Assembly: GCF_028473745.1 (NCBI RefSeq)
Contig: NZ_CP101137.1
Coordinates: 4,526,001-4,590,000 of the forward strand
Direction of reading: 5' to 3'
Length of the DNA stretch: 64,000 bases
Origin: Streptomyces sp. M92
GTDB taxonomy: Bacteria; Actinomycetota; Actinomycetes; Streptomycetales; Streptomycetaceae
The translations under genes were made by a program, and so were the position numbers. The notes below the pieces were generated by a model that had not been told where the DNA came from, ran no database searches, and saw only the letters and a program-made list of their open reading frames with translations. Position 1 is the first letter of the stretch. The number at the start of each line of letters is the position of its first letter. Positions 43,488 to 52,900 of the stretch are shown one piece after another.

Positions 43488-44720
43488 GTGCGCCTGACCA
43501 TGCCGAGCGGTACGCCGGAAGGAATCCCGCTCACCGTCATGCCGTTCCGCGAGGACGCGGTGATCGGCACCATGTCGCTCGCGACGCTCGTACGTCTCGT
43601 ACCGTCGCCGCGTCAGGAGGAGGACCCTCGCGCCCTGAAGGCCGCGTCCGGGCACGACCGGCGTCACGCCGAGCTGCGCTCGACCGTGCAGCGGACGCTG
43701 AAGTCCCAGAAGGGCAAGAACATCTCGGCCTACGCCGAGTACATCGCCGCGGGCGTTCTCGGCAAGCACGGCTCCGCCTGGTCCACGCCCCCGATCACGC
43801 TGTGGCACGCGGGGCAGATCGTCGCGATGAGCGACGAGTTGGTCCCCGACTCGGGCCTGCGGACGCTGACCGTCGCTCCTGACGCCATCGTGATCGCCAT
43901 CGACGGCGAGACCCAGACGACTGCCTGGCACGACCTCTACCAGGCTCCGGAATCCTTCGGGCTCACCTACGACGACCTGAGCCGACGGGTCCGTATTCCC
44001 TTCGAGCTCTACCTGGGGCTCTCCCCGGCGGACGCGCGGCAAATCTTCTACGACCGCAACGTCAAGGGCATCGACGTCGCCAAGAACCTGGCCATGTCGA
44101 TGGACCAGCGCGACCTGGCCACCCGCCTCGCCCACCTCGTGGGCGAGAAGCTCGAGGTCGAGTCGAACGGTCAGCGGATGCCGTTCGGCAAGCTGGTCAA
44201 CTCCGGCAAGCGGCAGCTCACCAGGGCCGACAAGGAGATCGTCACCCTGTCCGCGCTGCGGACGCTGATCGTCACCACGATTTTCGGCACCAGGGGTGTT
44301 CAGTACTCGGCGGCGAACGTCCACGAGGCAGACCTGCCGCCGAACACCGACGCCGACGAGGTGGAGAGGTTGACCGTACGGCTGGTGTCCCGGCTGATCG
44401 GGGGCCGCTTCCCGGACTTCGCCCGGCGCAGCGCGATCACCGCACCGGCCGTGATGGCAGGCCTCGGCATCCTGCTGCACCGCACCACTCCCTGGTGCGA
44501 TCCCGGCCAGACCATGAGTCACGAGACGGTCGAGCACCTGCTCGCCGACGTCCGCTGGGAACGCGAACCCGCCTACTGGGACGGCGTCTGCGCCAGCGTC
44601 GGCTCCACCGGCCGGCTCAACTTCAGCGGCGGGGTGAAGGACTCCACCGGCCGCGTCGCGAGCGCGCTCCTCGATCCGCACAGCGAACTGGGCCGGAAGA
44701 TCCGGGGGCGGCGGAGCTGA
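43488..44720 (+). CDS. DndB/DGQHR-domain-like protein
   Basis: 410 aa from the GTG at 43488 (RLTMPSGTPEGIPLTVMPF), preceded by GGGGGAA. The core IAIDGETQTTAWHDLY followed by PFELYLGLSPADARQIFYDR and NVKGIDVAKNL matches the DGQHR family layout, in which DGQHR and a downstream Asp/Asn motif form a ParB/DUF262-like site; here the Q-H-R triad is altered to E-T-Q. DndB is the transcriptional regulator of DNA phosphorothioation clusters, and stand-alone relatives occur in defence islands. No other dnd gene is present, so a phosphorothioation role is unlikely. It is the first gene of the rightward arm, 162 bp before an RNase H-domain gene. Confidence 0.75.
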   Translation: MRLTMPSGTPEGIPLTVMPFREDAVIGTMSLATLVRLVPSPRQEEDPRALKAASGHDRRHAELRSTVQRTLKSQKGKNISAYAEYIAAGVLGKHGSAWSTPPITLWHAGQIVAMSDELVPDSGLRTLTVAPDAIVIAIDGETQTTAWHDLYQAPESFGLTYDDLSRRVRIPFELYLGLSPADARQIFYDRNVKGIDVAKNLAMSMDQRDLATRLAHLVGEKLEVESNGQRMPFGKLVNSGKRQLTRADKEIVTLSALRTLIVTTIFGTRGVQYSAANVHEADLPPNTDADEVERLTVRLVSRLIGGRFPDFARRSAITAPAVMAGLGILLHRTTPWCDPGQTMSHETVEHLLADVRWEREPAYWDGVCASVGSTGRLNFSGGVKDSTGRVASALLDPHSELGRKIRGRRS

Positions 44721-44882
44721 ACAGTCCGCGCTTTGGGTCCGTCGGTGCCTCGACCTGCTCGCCGACGCCCCTGTCCGGAGGAGCGCGGTCGTGGCTCAGG
44801 CCGCGGCCCGTGCTGCCCACAGCGCGCGGTCGCACCCCGTCCACGGCACCGCTCACCACCATCCGCGACATGGGAGGTCATC

Positions 44883-46520
44883 ATGACGATCGCCGAGCGC
44901 ACCGAACTGATCCTTCACTTCGCCGACGACTTCACCGCCTTGCAGGAGGCGGTTCTCGCGCGGATGAACGGCATCTGCGCCCCGGAGGTCGCTGCGGCCT
45001 TGGAGCACACCTCGCTCGCCGGTCCCATCATCCTCGCTCTCGCCCACGCCGAGGTCCTCGCCTGTGGCGCGGTTCGGCGCGCGGAACTCTCGGCTGTGCC
45101 CCCCGAACGGCTGCGGAGGTTGCGAGTACACGCACGCAAGGTGCGACGGGCCCGGTCGCAGGCGGACTCCGCGTGCAAGGAGCAGCGTGCCCGCCGCCTC
45201 GCCGGCCTCGCCCGGCCGGTGGACTCGCTGGAGCTGCGGGTGGCACGCGTGGTGTCTCCTGCGTCCTTCGCCGAGTGCCTGCGACAAGAACTTCGTGACA
45301 GGGAGCTGCCGGACGGCACACCGCAGGCACCGGAGGCGGGCCTCGCCCAGTGGGCCTGGGACCGGAAGGCGACGGACGTTGAACTGCCCGCACCGGTGCG
45401 CGCGCTACGGGACTGTGACGACGATGCCTTCGTCCAGGCCCTGCTGCGTGATGCCCGGGAGGAAGAGAACCCGTACCTCCCGCACGACGCGGTGGTCGAA
45501 CGGTGGAGCCGGCATGCCCGTGCCGCGCTGGCCTGGGGCCGCTACGCGATCGGCCGGGCCGAACGGGACGTACTCGACTCCCCTTCCTCCGAGCGGCGTA
45601 CCCGGCTCGACGCTCTGGACGACGCCTACCAGGACACCGCGGTTCTCGCCGCCCGCTGTCGTGAAGCCCTGCTGCTGCTCACGGAACTCCGTGACCGGAT
45701 GCGGGCCAATGCGGCGACCGGTTCCTTCGCGGGGCTCATCGCGCAGTGTCGCGCCGCGGCTCTGGTGCGCTTCGCCGACGCCGAGCCGGAGTTGTGGCAC
45801 AGCGTGCGTGAGCTGACCGCGAGGCACCGGGAGCGCTGTCTCGAACAGGCCGAAGGCTGCCCGCACTGTCACCGTGCTCTCGCCACTGTCCTCACCGAGG
45901 CCCAGCCCACCGACCTGGACGAGGGTGACGATGACGGCGAACTTCCGACGGTGACACTCTCGGCCGGCGAGGAGGACCGCTACGCCGTGCTCGCCGATCT
46001 CCCCGACACGGCCGTCGTGGCCGTCGCCGACGCCGCCCTCGGTGACGAGTCCACGCTGTGCGGCTACGGCTGGGTTGTCGAAGACGGGACCGCCGGACAC
46101 GGCGATTCCCTGGCCTCGAGCAGCGGCGAAGCCGAAGTCATCGGTATCTGCACGGCGGCACTCAGCCTGCTCGAGCGCCACGAGGACGCACTCGTGGTCC
46201 TCCTGTGCGACAGCGTCGAGGCGGTCAGGGCGGTCAACACAGCTCTGCACGCCGCCGACCCGACGGCCGCCCACCGCACGCTCCTCTTCCCTGAGAGCCG
46301 GCAGCTGATGGACCGCCTTGTGCGTCACCGTGATCGCGTCCAGGTCCGCTGGCTCAAAGGGCACGTAGGTCATGACCTCAACGAAACCGCCGACGCGTTG
46401 GCCCGCCTCGCACTACGCCGCGCCACCGGTCGCGTCGCTCCCTCCATGGCGCGGAAGGAGGAGGCGCGAATACTGCGCTCGATCGATTCCGGGCGTGGCT
46501 CTCTCGCGGTCGCCGCGTGA
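44883..46520 (+). CDS. Protein with C-terminal RNase H domain
   Basis: 545 aa starting TIAERTELILHFADDF after the ATG at 44883, which follows GGGAGG. The first ~340 residues are helical and Arg/Ala/Glu-rich, without known motif apart from a CPHCHRA Cys/His cluster near residue 320. The C-terminal ~160 residues are an RNase H fold with a complete acidic set: VADAALGD (first Asp), SSSGEAEVIGI (Glu), LLCDSVEAV (Asp) and WLKGHVGHDLNETADALARL (His-Asn-Asp). This should cleave the RNA strand of RNA-DNA hybrids. Its place between the DndB-like gene and the six-gene helicase/chaperone operon suggests a role in R-loop or primer removal during defence, which is speculation. Confidence 0.82.
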   Translation: MTIAERTELILHFADDFTALQEAVLARMNGICAPEVAAALEHTSLAGPIILALAHAEVLACGAVRRAELSAVPPERLRRLRVHARKVRRARSQADSACKEQRARRLAGLARPVDSLELRVARVVSPASFAECLRQELRDRELPDGTPQAPEAGLAQWAWDRKATDVELPAPVRALRDCDDDAFVQALLRDAREEENPYLPHDAVVERWSRHARAALAWGRYAIGRAERDVLDSPSSERRTRLDALDDAYQDTAVLAARCREALLLLTELRDRMRANAATGSFAGLIAQCRAAALVRFADAEPELWHSVRELTARHRERCLEQAEGCPHCHRALATVLTEAQPTDLDEGDDDGELPTVTLSAGEEDRYAVLADLPDTAVVAVADAALGDESTLCGYGWVVEDGTAGHGDSLASSSGEAEVIGICTAALSLLERHEDALVVLLCDSVEAVRAVNTALHAADPTAAHRTLLFPESRQLMDRLVRHRDRVQVRWLKGHVGHDLNETADALARLALRRATGRVAPSMARKEEARILRSIDSGRGSLAVAA

Positions 46521-46944
46521 GGCCACGACGTGAGGCGGCAAGCCGACGGAGCGGGCGGAGCCCTTTGGAGCGCCAGACCGCGGGACAGTGCCGCACGGAC
46601 AGCAGAAAAGTCGGCAATCCCCTTGGAACATCCACACTCCCTTCACAGGTAGCCTTTGATGGCAGGAAACCCGCACCTGATGTCCGGCTTCCGGCTCGGC
46701 GTGCGGACGCGGTGATGAACCGCTTGTGAAAGTGGTGGGGATGAGGGGATGTGTCTTCGCCCGTCGCACGGCGTTAAGCGTGCCAGAGGGTGACGTCAAG
46801 GGTGGCCGGGCGAGGAGATCGGCGTCAGGGGGCGTTGGGCCGCAACCCATTCGTCCATGACGGGCTCGGATTGTGGGCAAGACCGTTCCGTGCCCAGGGG
46901 GCTTTTCATGAACGGGGCATCGGAACCTCTCTATTGGGGACAGA
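46521..46944. other. Intergenic region before the six-gene operon
   Basis: 424 bp with no convincing gene. It should hold the operon promoter. I see an imperfect structure TGGGCA (46,874-46,879) / TGCCCA (46,891-46,896) about 50 bp upstream of the first start, but no clear -35/-10 pair. Confidence 0.45.
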
Positions 46945-49002
46945 GTGGACCATTCTTATCAGGAGTGGCAGGAAGTGCTGGCCGAGGAATTCTTCGGACG
47001 GCAGCACGCCGGCCACCCGACGCTCTTCTACGTCGACGACGACGTCGAGCAGGAACTCAGGCACGGATACGGCTTGGAGGAGCCCCTCGCTCAGTGCGTG
47101 GGCAGGTTCCTGCGTGCGGGGACCGCGGAACCGTACAGCGCGCTGGAGGACTATCGCTGGCGCAAGCGGCAGCAGGACAAGGACGGCGTTCCGGCCTTCC
47201 TGCCGCTGTTGGCCTGCTCGGTGATGGCAGCGTCGCGGATGGTGAACGACCGAAATCATCGGGCCACCGCCTACCACGCCCGCTTCTCCGAGCTGCTGAC
47301 CGGTGACGAGCGACAACTGCGCAGCCAGCACTACGAGCCCGTCTCCCGCATGTGGCAGGTGCTGGCCTCCTGGCAGCACGGCCAGAAGGGCGCGCGGGGC
47401 CTGTGCACCCTTCCCGTCCCCGCCGACCTGCCCTCCAACCGCAGCATGATCGGGTTTGCCCAGTCCCAGTCGCTCCTCAGCGGCGCGGATCGGTCCTTCC
47501 TGCCGAGGTTCTTCCGGTCGCTGCGCGAATACGGCACTGTCTGGCCCCTTCCGGGGGAGACGCTGCTGGCCCAGGTCGAGATACGGGGCATGGAGCAGCA
47601 CTTCTCCAAGGGCTTCCGCAACGCTCTGCGGGAGGAGGAGTTTCGCCCCTTCCTCGCCAAGCTGATCGGCAACTACGCCGCTTCCTGGGACGGTTCGGAC
47701 GAGCTGGTGCCCACCGGTGTCGTCCGGGCCGAACTCCTGGTGCGGCTGGACGCGGGGCGCCTCAGTTGGGTGGCGCGCCTGCGGTCCGCGGAACACAACG
47801 CGCGTATCGAGCTCAAGGGTGGCGTCGTCCTCGAACAGCTCGGCGACACCGCCTACTACGAAGTGACGGGCCTGCCCGCCCCGAGCGCGGAGACCCTCGT
47901 CAGGGGCATTCGGCGCGATGGGGACAACCTGGTGCTCAGCCGCCCCTCCTCCTCCGTCCTGGTGCTCGCGCGGGACGACGTGCTCGGCGTGTGGGCCGGT
48001 ACCGACGGTTTCCGACCGGGCGAGGCACACGTGGTGCTCGCCGCCCCGACCGCGCAGCGGGACGTGCAACGGCTGCTGGACAAGGCCGCGACGACGGGCC
48101 GAAGCGCTGACACCGGCAAGCTGGCCTGGGTGCCGCGGGGCTGGTCCCTGCACAAGCCCGTCACTTTCGACGACGCGGTCACCCTGCGCCGGGCGCTCCA
48201 GGAGGTCCAGGGCGCGGTCGGTCTCCTGCAGCCCCCCGCCCAGTTCAAGCTCCGCCTCGAGGGCGGACTGAAGCTCGCCCCCTCGCTCGATCCCTACTTG
48301 TATCTGCGGGGAGGCGAGCCCCAGGTGGTCCTCCCGGACGCCACGGAGGGCACAGACACCCTTCTGATCGACGGAAAGGAGCGGCCTGAGTTGAGGAATG
48401 GGATTGCTGCGGGGCGCCCCGTCCCCCTGGCCGTGCTCCGGCTGGAGCCTGGCCGACACACGGTGAGCTACGCAGGTGTGGAGATCGCCTTCGCCACCGC
48501 GGACCAGGTTGTCGAGCCGAAGACGACCAAGGTCTGCGGCTTCACCGTCGTCGACGGCAAGGCCTCCCCGTCGCCCTCCCTCCTCGTCGAGCACAACCTG
48601 CCGACCGGCATCACCGGTGTCGACTGCACGAGCGCCACCAGCCAGGACGCGGCAGCCGTCACGGAACTGTGCCGTCGGGACGCGGACGAGGTGCTGTTCG
48701 CGGCGGCCGACGGACGGCTCTGGACGCTGGAGGCCCCGGAGCAACCGGATTGGTGGTCGGAACGACTCCCCGACACCCCTGCCCCTCTTCGCTTCGAGGC
48801 CGACTTCCACGGCATCGGCGGCTGGCTCCTGGAGCGCCGGAACGGGCGCTGGAAGGGCCGGCCGGTGAACCCCGGAACGCCGAATCCGAAGAGCGCCCGC
48901 AAGCCGCGAGCCTGGGCCCGCGCCGTCCTCAACGCCCAGCAGGTGTCCGCCGAGCCCTCATGGGCCGCGTACGTGCAGGCAGCGAAGGAGCTGGACCGAT
49001 GA
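46945..49002 (+). CDS. Operon gene 1: unknown 685-aa protein
   Basis: 685 aa from a GTG (MDHSYQEWQEVLAEEFF) with a GGGGACA RBS. No family recognised. The N-terminal ~230 residues are helical (LPLLACSVMAASRMVND, LPRFFRSLREYGTVWPLPGE), and the remainder is beta-rich, with repeated VVL/LRLE-type strands (SSSVLVLARDDVLGVW, PYLYLRGGEPQVVLPD, LLIDGKERPELRNG) and a C-terminal WLLERRNGRWKGRP. There are no catalytic, nucleotide-binding, zinc or membrane motifs. The stop overlaps the next start by ATGA, tying it to the helicase/chaperone operon. As first gene it may be a substrate- or DNA-recognition subunit; this is only positional inference. Confidence 0.75.
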   Translation: MDHSYQEWQEVLAEEFFGRQHAGHPTLFYVDDDVEQELRHGYGLEEPLAQCVGRFLRAGTAEPYSALEDYRWRKRQQDKDGVPAFLPLLACSVMAASRMVNDRNHRATAYHARFSELLTGDERQLRSQHYEPVSRMWQVLASWQHGQKGARGLCTLPVPADLPSNRSMIGFAQSQSLLSGADRSFLPRFFRSLREYGTVWPLPGETLLAQVEIRGMEQHFSKGFRNALREEEFRPFLAKLIGNYAASWDGSDELVPTGVVRAELLVRLDAGRLSWVARLRSAEHNARIELKGGVVLEQLGDTAYYEVTGLPAPSAETLVRGIRRDGDNLVLSRPSSSVLVLARDDVLGVWAGTDGFRPGEAHVVLAAPTAQRDVQRLLDKAATTGRSADTGKLAWVPRGWSLHKPVTFDDAVTLRRALQEVQGAVGLLQPPAQFKLRLEGGLKLAPSLDPYLYLRGGEPQVVLPDATEGTDTLLIDGKERPELRNGIAAGRPVPLAVLRLEPGRHTVSYAGVEIAFATADQVVEPKTTKVCGFTVVDGKASPSPSLLVEHNLPTGITGVDCTSATSQDAAAVTELCRRDADEVLFAAADGRLWTLEAPEQPDWWSERLPDTPAPLRFEADFHGIGGWLLERRNGRWKGRPVNPGTPNPKSARKPRAWARAVLNAQQVSAEPSWAAYVQAAKELDR

Positions 49003-49991
49003 AGGGACCGACGAGCAACACCGAGTTCGGCGGCATCCTCCTGCGCTGGCTGAGCGAGAGCCGCAGCGGCAAGGCGACCGCACTCCGCGACGGGGTCCGC
49101 GGCCAGGGCCGGGCCTGGGGCCTGGCGCTGAAGGAGTACGCCGACTGGGACTGGATGCGCAAGGCCGCCGCTCTCGGTTTCATCGATGTGGACCTGCGCG
49201 CCGACCGCTGGTCGGCGGCCCCGCCGGTGCTGACCAGGCTGCCCCATGCCGACGGTCTCGCGGTGCTGACCGGTGCGCGCACCGCGCGGATCAGCGCGCG
49301 TGTCGAGGGGGCGGCGCAGGAGTGGATGGAGTTGATCACCGTCCCGCACCAGCCGGAAGCCGGTGAAGCCCCGCTGCCCGACACCTTCCTGATCCAGTAC
49401 GAGGACCTGCGGATACTGCGAGAAGCCGCGGAGTTCCTCGGGGTCCGCTACGTTCCCTGCGCGGCACTGGAGTTGGCGAAGCTGCTTCCGCAGGCGGCGC
49501 CGGGCCCCGAATCCGCGCCGCCCGGTGGCAGCACCGCCAACACGCTGGAGAAGTACGAGGTGCGCCTCCGGCGGTTCGTACCCGTGGCAGGGGATGACGA
49601 GGACGGGCTGTACCGGTGGCGCGGAGCCGACTACGCACGTCTGACCCGCGTCCGCAGCAATGGCGTCTTCCACGTGGTGGAACGCGAGATGGGCGTCTAC
49701 CTGGAGCTCTCCCGCCACCGCACCCCTGCGGTGCGCTGGCGACCGGAATCCGGCAAGGGCCGTGCCGGCATCGGCCGGCTCTTCGTCGACCGGTACGCGC
49801 CCCTGCCTGCTCTGCATGAGCGTGCGGCCGTCCTGTGCAGCGGTTTCCCGCCCTCAGTGGGCCAGCAGACGCAGACTCGTGTGTACGACAACGTGCCGAG
49901 GACGGTCGCCGAGGCCATCGCTGTCTCACTGCGGCAGAACCTGGAAACCATGCCGCGACCGGTGGCGGCCACCAGCGGGAGGAGCAAGTGA
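48999..49991 (+). CDS. Operon gene 2: unknown 330-aa protein
   Basis: 330 aa starting MKGPTSNTEFGGILLRWLSE, overlapping gene 1 (ATGA) and gene 3 (GTGA). The N-terminus reads like a winged helix (WMRKAAALGFIDVDLRADRW), followed by alternating beta segments (ARISARVEGAAQEWMELITV, FHVVEREMGVYLELSR) and a helical C-terminus (PRTVAEAIAVSLRQNLE). I cannot name a family. The probable DNA-binding fold and tight coupling to the helicase suggest a loading or recognition subunit. Confidence 0.75.
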   Translation: MKGPTSNTEFGGILLRWLSESRSGKATALRDGVRGQGRAWGLALKEYADWDWMRKAAALGFIDVDLRADRWSAAPPVLTRLPHADGLAVLTGARTARISARVEGAAQEWMELITVPHQPEAGEAPLPDTFLIQYEDLRILREAAEFLGVRYVPCAALELAKLLPQAAPGPESAPPGGSTANTLEKYEVRLRRFVPVAGDDEDGLYRWRGADYARLTRVRSNGVFHVVEREMGVYLELSRHRTPAVRWRPESGKGRAGIGRLFVDRYAPLPALHERAAVLCSGFPPSVGQQTQTRVYDNVPRTVAEAIAVSLRQNLETMPRPVAATSGRSK

Positions 49992-52900
49992 GCGTGGAGC
50001 AGCAGGCAGTAGCGGTGACGAACACCGACGTCCAAGACGTCATGGGCACTTTCGGTGACCTGCGCAGCGCGCTCTTCCGCTACTACGACACACCGTTCGG
50101 CGTCGATGATCGCTCCGTGATGGAGGAACGGCGCAACCTCCTGGACCGGGACAACGGCGCCTGGCGCGACCCGTTGATCGAGCTGCGCCCGCAGTACGCC
50201 TCCCGGGGCGGCGGCATCGCGGAGTCCTTCACCGAAGCGGGGGCGCACCCCGACGCGGCCGAGTTCGCCCGCTTCACTCTTCCTGACGGCGTGACCAGCC
50301 TCTACCAGCATCAGCACGACGCCCTGGTCGCCGCCTGCGCGGGCAAGGACTTCGTGGTCACCGCGGGAACCGGCTCCGGCAAGACCGAGTCCTTCCTTCT
50401 ACCGGTCCTCGCCGACCTGGTGGCCGAGTCCGCCCGCTGGCAGGGCACCCGTGCGGTGCAGCGGGAATGGTGGCAGTCAGACCACGACTACGTGCCCAGC
50501 CGACAGAGCGAGCACGGGCACCCCGCCGCCATGCGCGTACTGATTCTCTATCCCACCAACGCCCTCGCCGACGACCAGATGGTCCGGCTCCGGAAGTCGC
50601 TGGACAGCCGGGAGGCCCATGCATGGCTCGACCTCAAGCGCAACGGACACCGCTACTACTTCGGCCGCTACACCGGAGCCACCCCCGTCTCCGGCCCCCG
50701 CGATTCGGAGCCGGCGAACTTCCGTCTCCGGCAGTACCTGCGGGAGGTTCAGGAACGGCAGCGCAAGGCCGACGAAAAGCTCGGCGCAGAGCTGCGGCCT
50801 TTCGTCCCGCGCCTCGGCGGAGCGGAAATGCACGCCCGCTGGGACATGCAGGCCGCGCCGCCGGACATCATGGTCACCAACTACTCCATGCTGAACATCA
50901 TGCTGCTCCGCAAACAGGAGGAGGACATCTTCAGCGCCACGAGGAAGTGGCTGGAGGAAACCCCGGACGCCCGCTTCACCCTGATCCTCGACGAGCTCCA
51001 CATGTACCGGGGCACGGCCGGCACCGAGGTGGCCTACCTGCTGCGCAACCTCCGTCACCGCCTCGGCCTCGACAAGAACCCCGAGAAGCTGCGGGTGCTC
51101 GCCGCCTCCGCTTCCCTGGAGGCCGGCCGGGACGACGAGTTCCTCGACGGGTTCTTCGCCCTGCCCGGCTCCCGGCGCGTCATCATCCCTGGAAAGGCGA
51201 AGGAGATCCGAGGCGCGGGCGACCTGGCCGCACACACTGATCGCTTCGCCCAGGCCGCGAAGGCCCCGGTCACCCAGGACCAAGCCGTCGCCCTGGCCCG
51301 GGAGACCCGCCTCGGCCCGGCGCTCCAGCGCGCACTCACTCCCGGCGGCAAGCCACGTGCCCTGCCTGCCCCCGAACTGGCGAAGAACCTCTTCCCGGAC
51401 GCCCCCGAGGAACAGCGCCAGGAGGCTCTCCACGGCGTCCTGCGCATACTCGGCTCCGCCCAGGACGCCGGACTTCCCCAGCTACGCGCCCACTTCTTCT
51501 TCCGTAACATCGAGGGCATCTGGGCCTGTTCCGACCCCAACTGCCCCGACACACCCGTGGAGCGCGGCCCCGAACGCAGGGTCGGCCGGCTCTTCGCCGA
51601 GCCCACGTCCCGCTGCACCTGCGGAGCTCGGGTGCTGGAGCTTCTCTCCTGCCAGGCCTGCGGTGACCTCATGCTCGGCGGGTACGCCAGCCCCAAGGCC
51701 ACCCAGCGGCGCAGATTCACCGGTGCCCTCCACACCGACTTCCCGGACCTGGACCTGCTCCCTGACGAGGCCAGTGGCGCACCGACGGCGGCGAACTACG
51801 TCGTGTACTGGCCGCGTACCAAGGGCCTCGGCCTCGACGACCCCGGCTGGTACGCGGGCCTGTCCGACGGCGGGCCTCAGGTCGAGTTCGAGTTCCGCCG
51901 CAGCGCCTATCAGCCCGCCACGGGCCGCCTGCAGAACCGGGACGTCCGGCACACCGGATGGTCGTTCCACATCTCCGTGCCCCTGGACAAGGAGAGCAAG
52001 AAGCCGGCCTACGACCCGGCTCGGCTACAGGCCTTCCCCACCCGCTGCCCCGCCTGCGGCGACGACTGGGAGATCAAGTACGACAGGGACGGCCGTTTCG
52101 TCCCGCTGGAGTCCCCGGACCGACTGCGCAACGCGCCGGTCCGGCGGATGCGTACCGGTTTCTACAAGATCAACCAGGTGCTGGTGACCGAGGCCCTCGG
52201 TCACCTTCCCCACGGCCGGCGCAAGGCCATCGCCTTCTCCGACAGCCGTGACGATGCCTCCGAACTCGCCAGCGGTCTCGCCCTCCGCCACCACCAGGAC
52301 CTTCTACGACTCCTCAGCGCCCAGGCCGTCGAGAACCAGGGGGACCCGTTCGGAGACCTCCAACTGGTGAAGGGCCACTACGCCGGGGAAGCTGTCGACC
52401 GGGCCGACGCCCGTGCCGCCATGGAACGGCTGCGGGACCGTAATCCGGCGGACTGGGGGCGCCTGAAGGCCGTCCTTGCCGACGACCTCGACGCGGAACC
52501 GGAACTCCTGCCCGACCTGGAGCGGAAGTTCTCCGCCCTGCCCTCGCTGGACGACCTCGCCTCCGACCTCGAGGGCATGCTGCTGACGTACGGCACCAAC
52601 CCCGCCGGCCCCGCGGCATCGCTCCAGGAGACCTCGGCCGGACAACCCTGGTCAGCGCTCTACAACTGGAAGGGGGACAGGGAAGCGGTGGTGGAGACCC
52701 AGGCTCAGGAGGAACTCCTCAACCGCTTGCGCTCCCGCCTCCGCCTCGAGACCATCGGAAGCCTCTTCTCCGGGGGCGGCCGTGACTTCGAATCGCTCGG
52801 GCTCGGCTGGCTCTGCCTGCGCGATGACCGTTCGCCCCTGGAGACCGCACCGGACAGCGATCAGGCCGTGGCGCGTGCCAGTCTGCGCATTCTCGGACTC

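Noticed and set aside
43488..44720. DNA phosphorothioation (dnd) cluster
   Set aside because: Only a DndB-like DGQHR protein is present. No cysteine desulfurase, DndC, DndD or DndE-like gene anywhere in the window.
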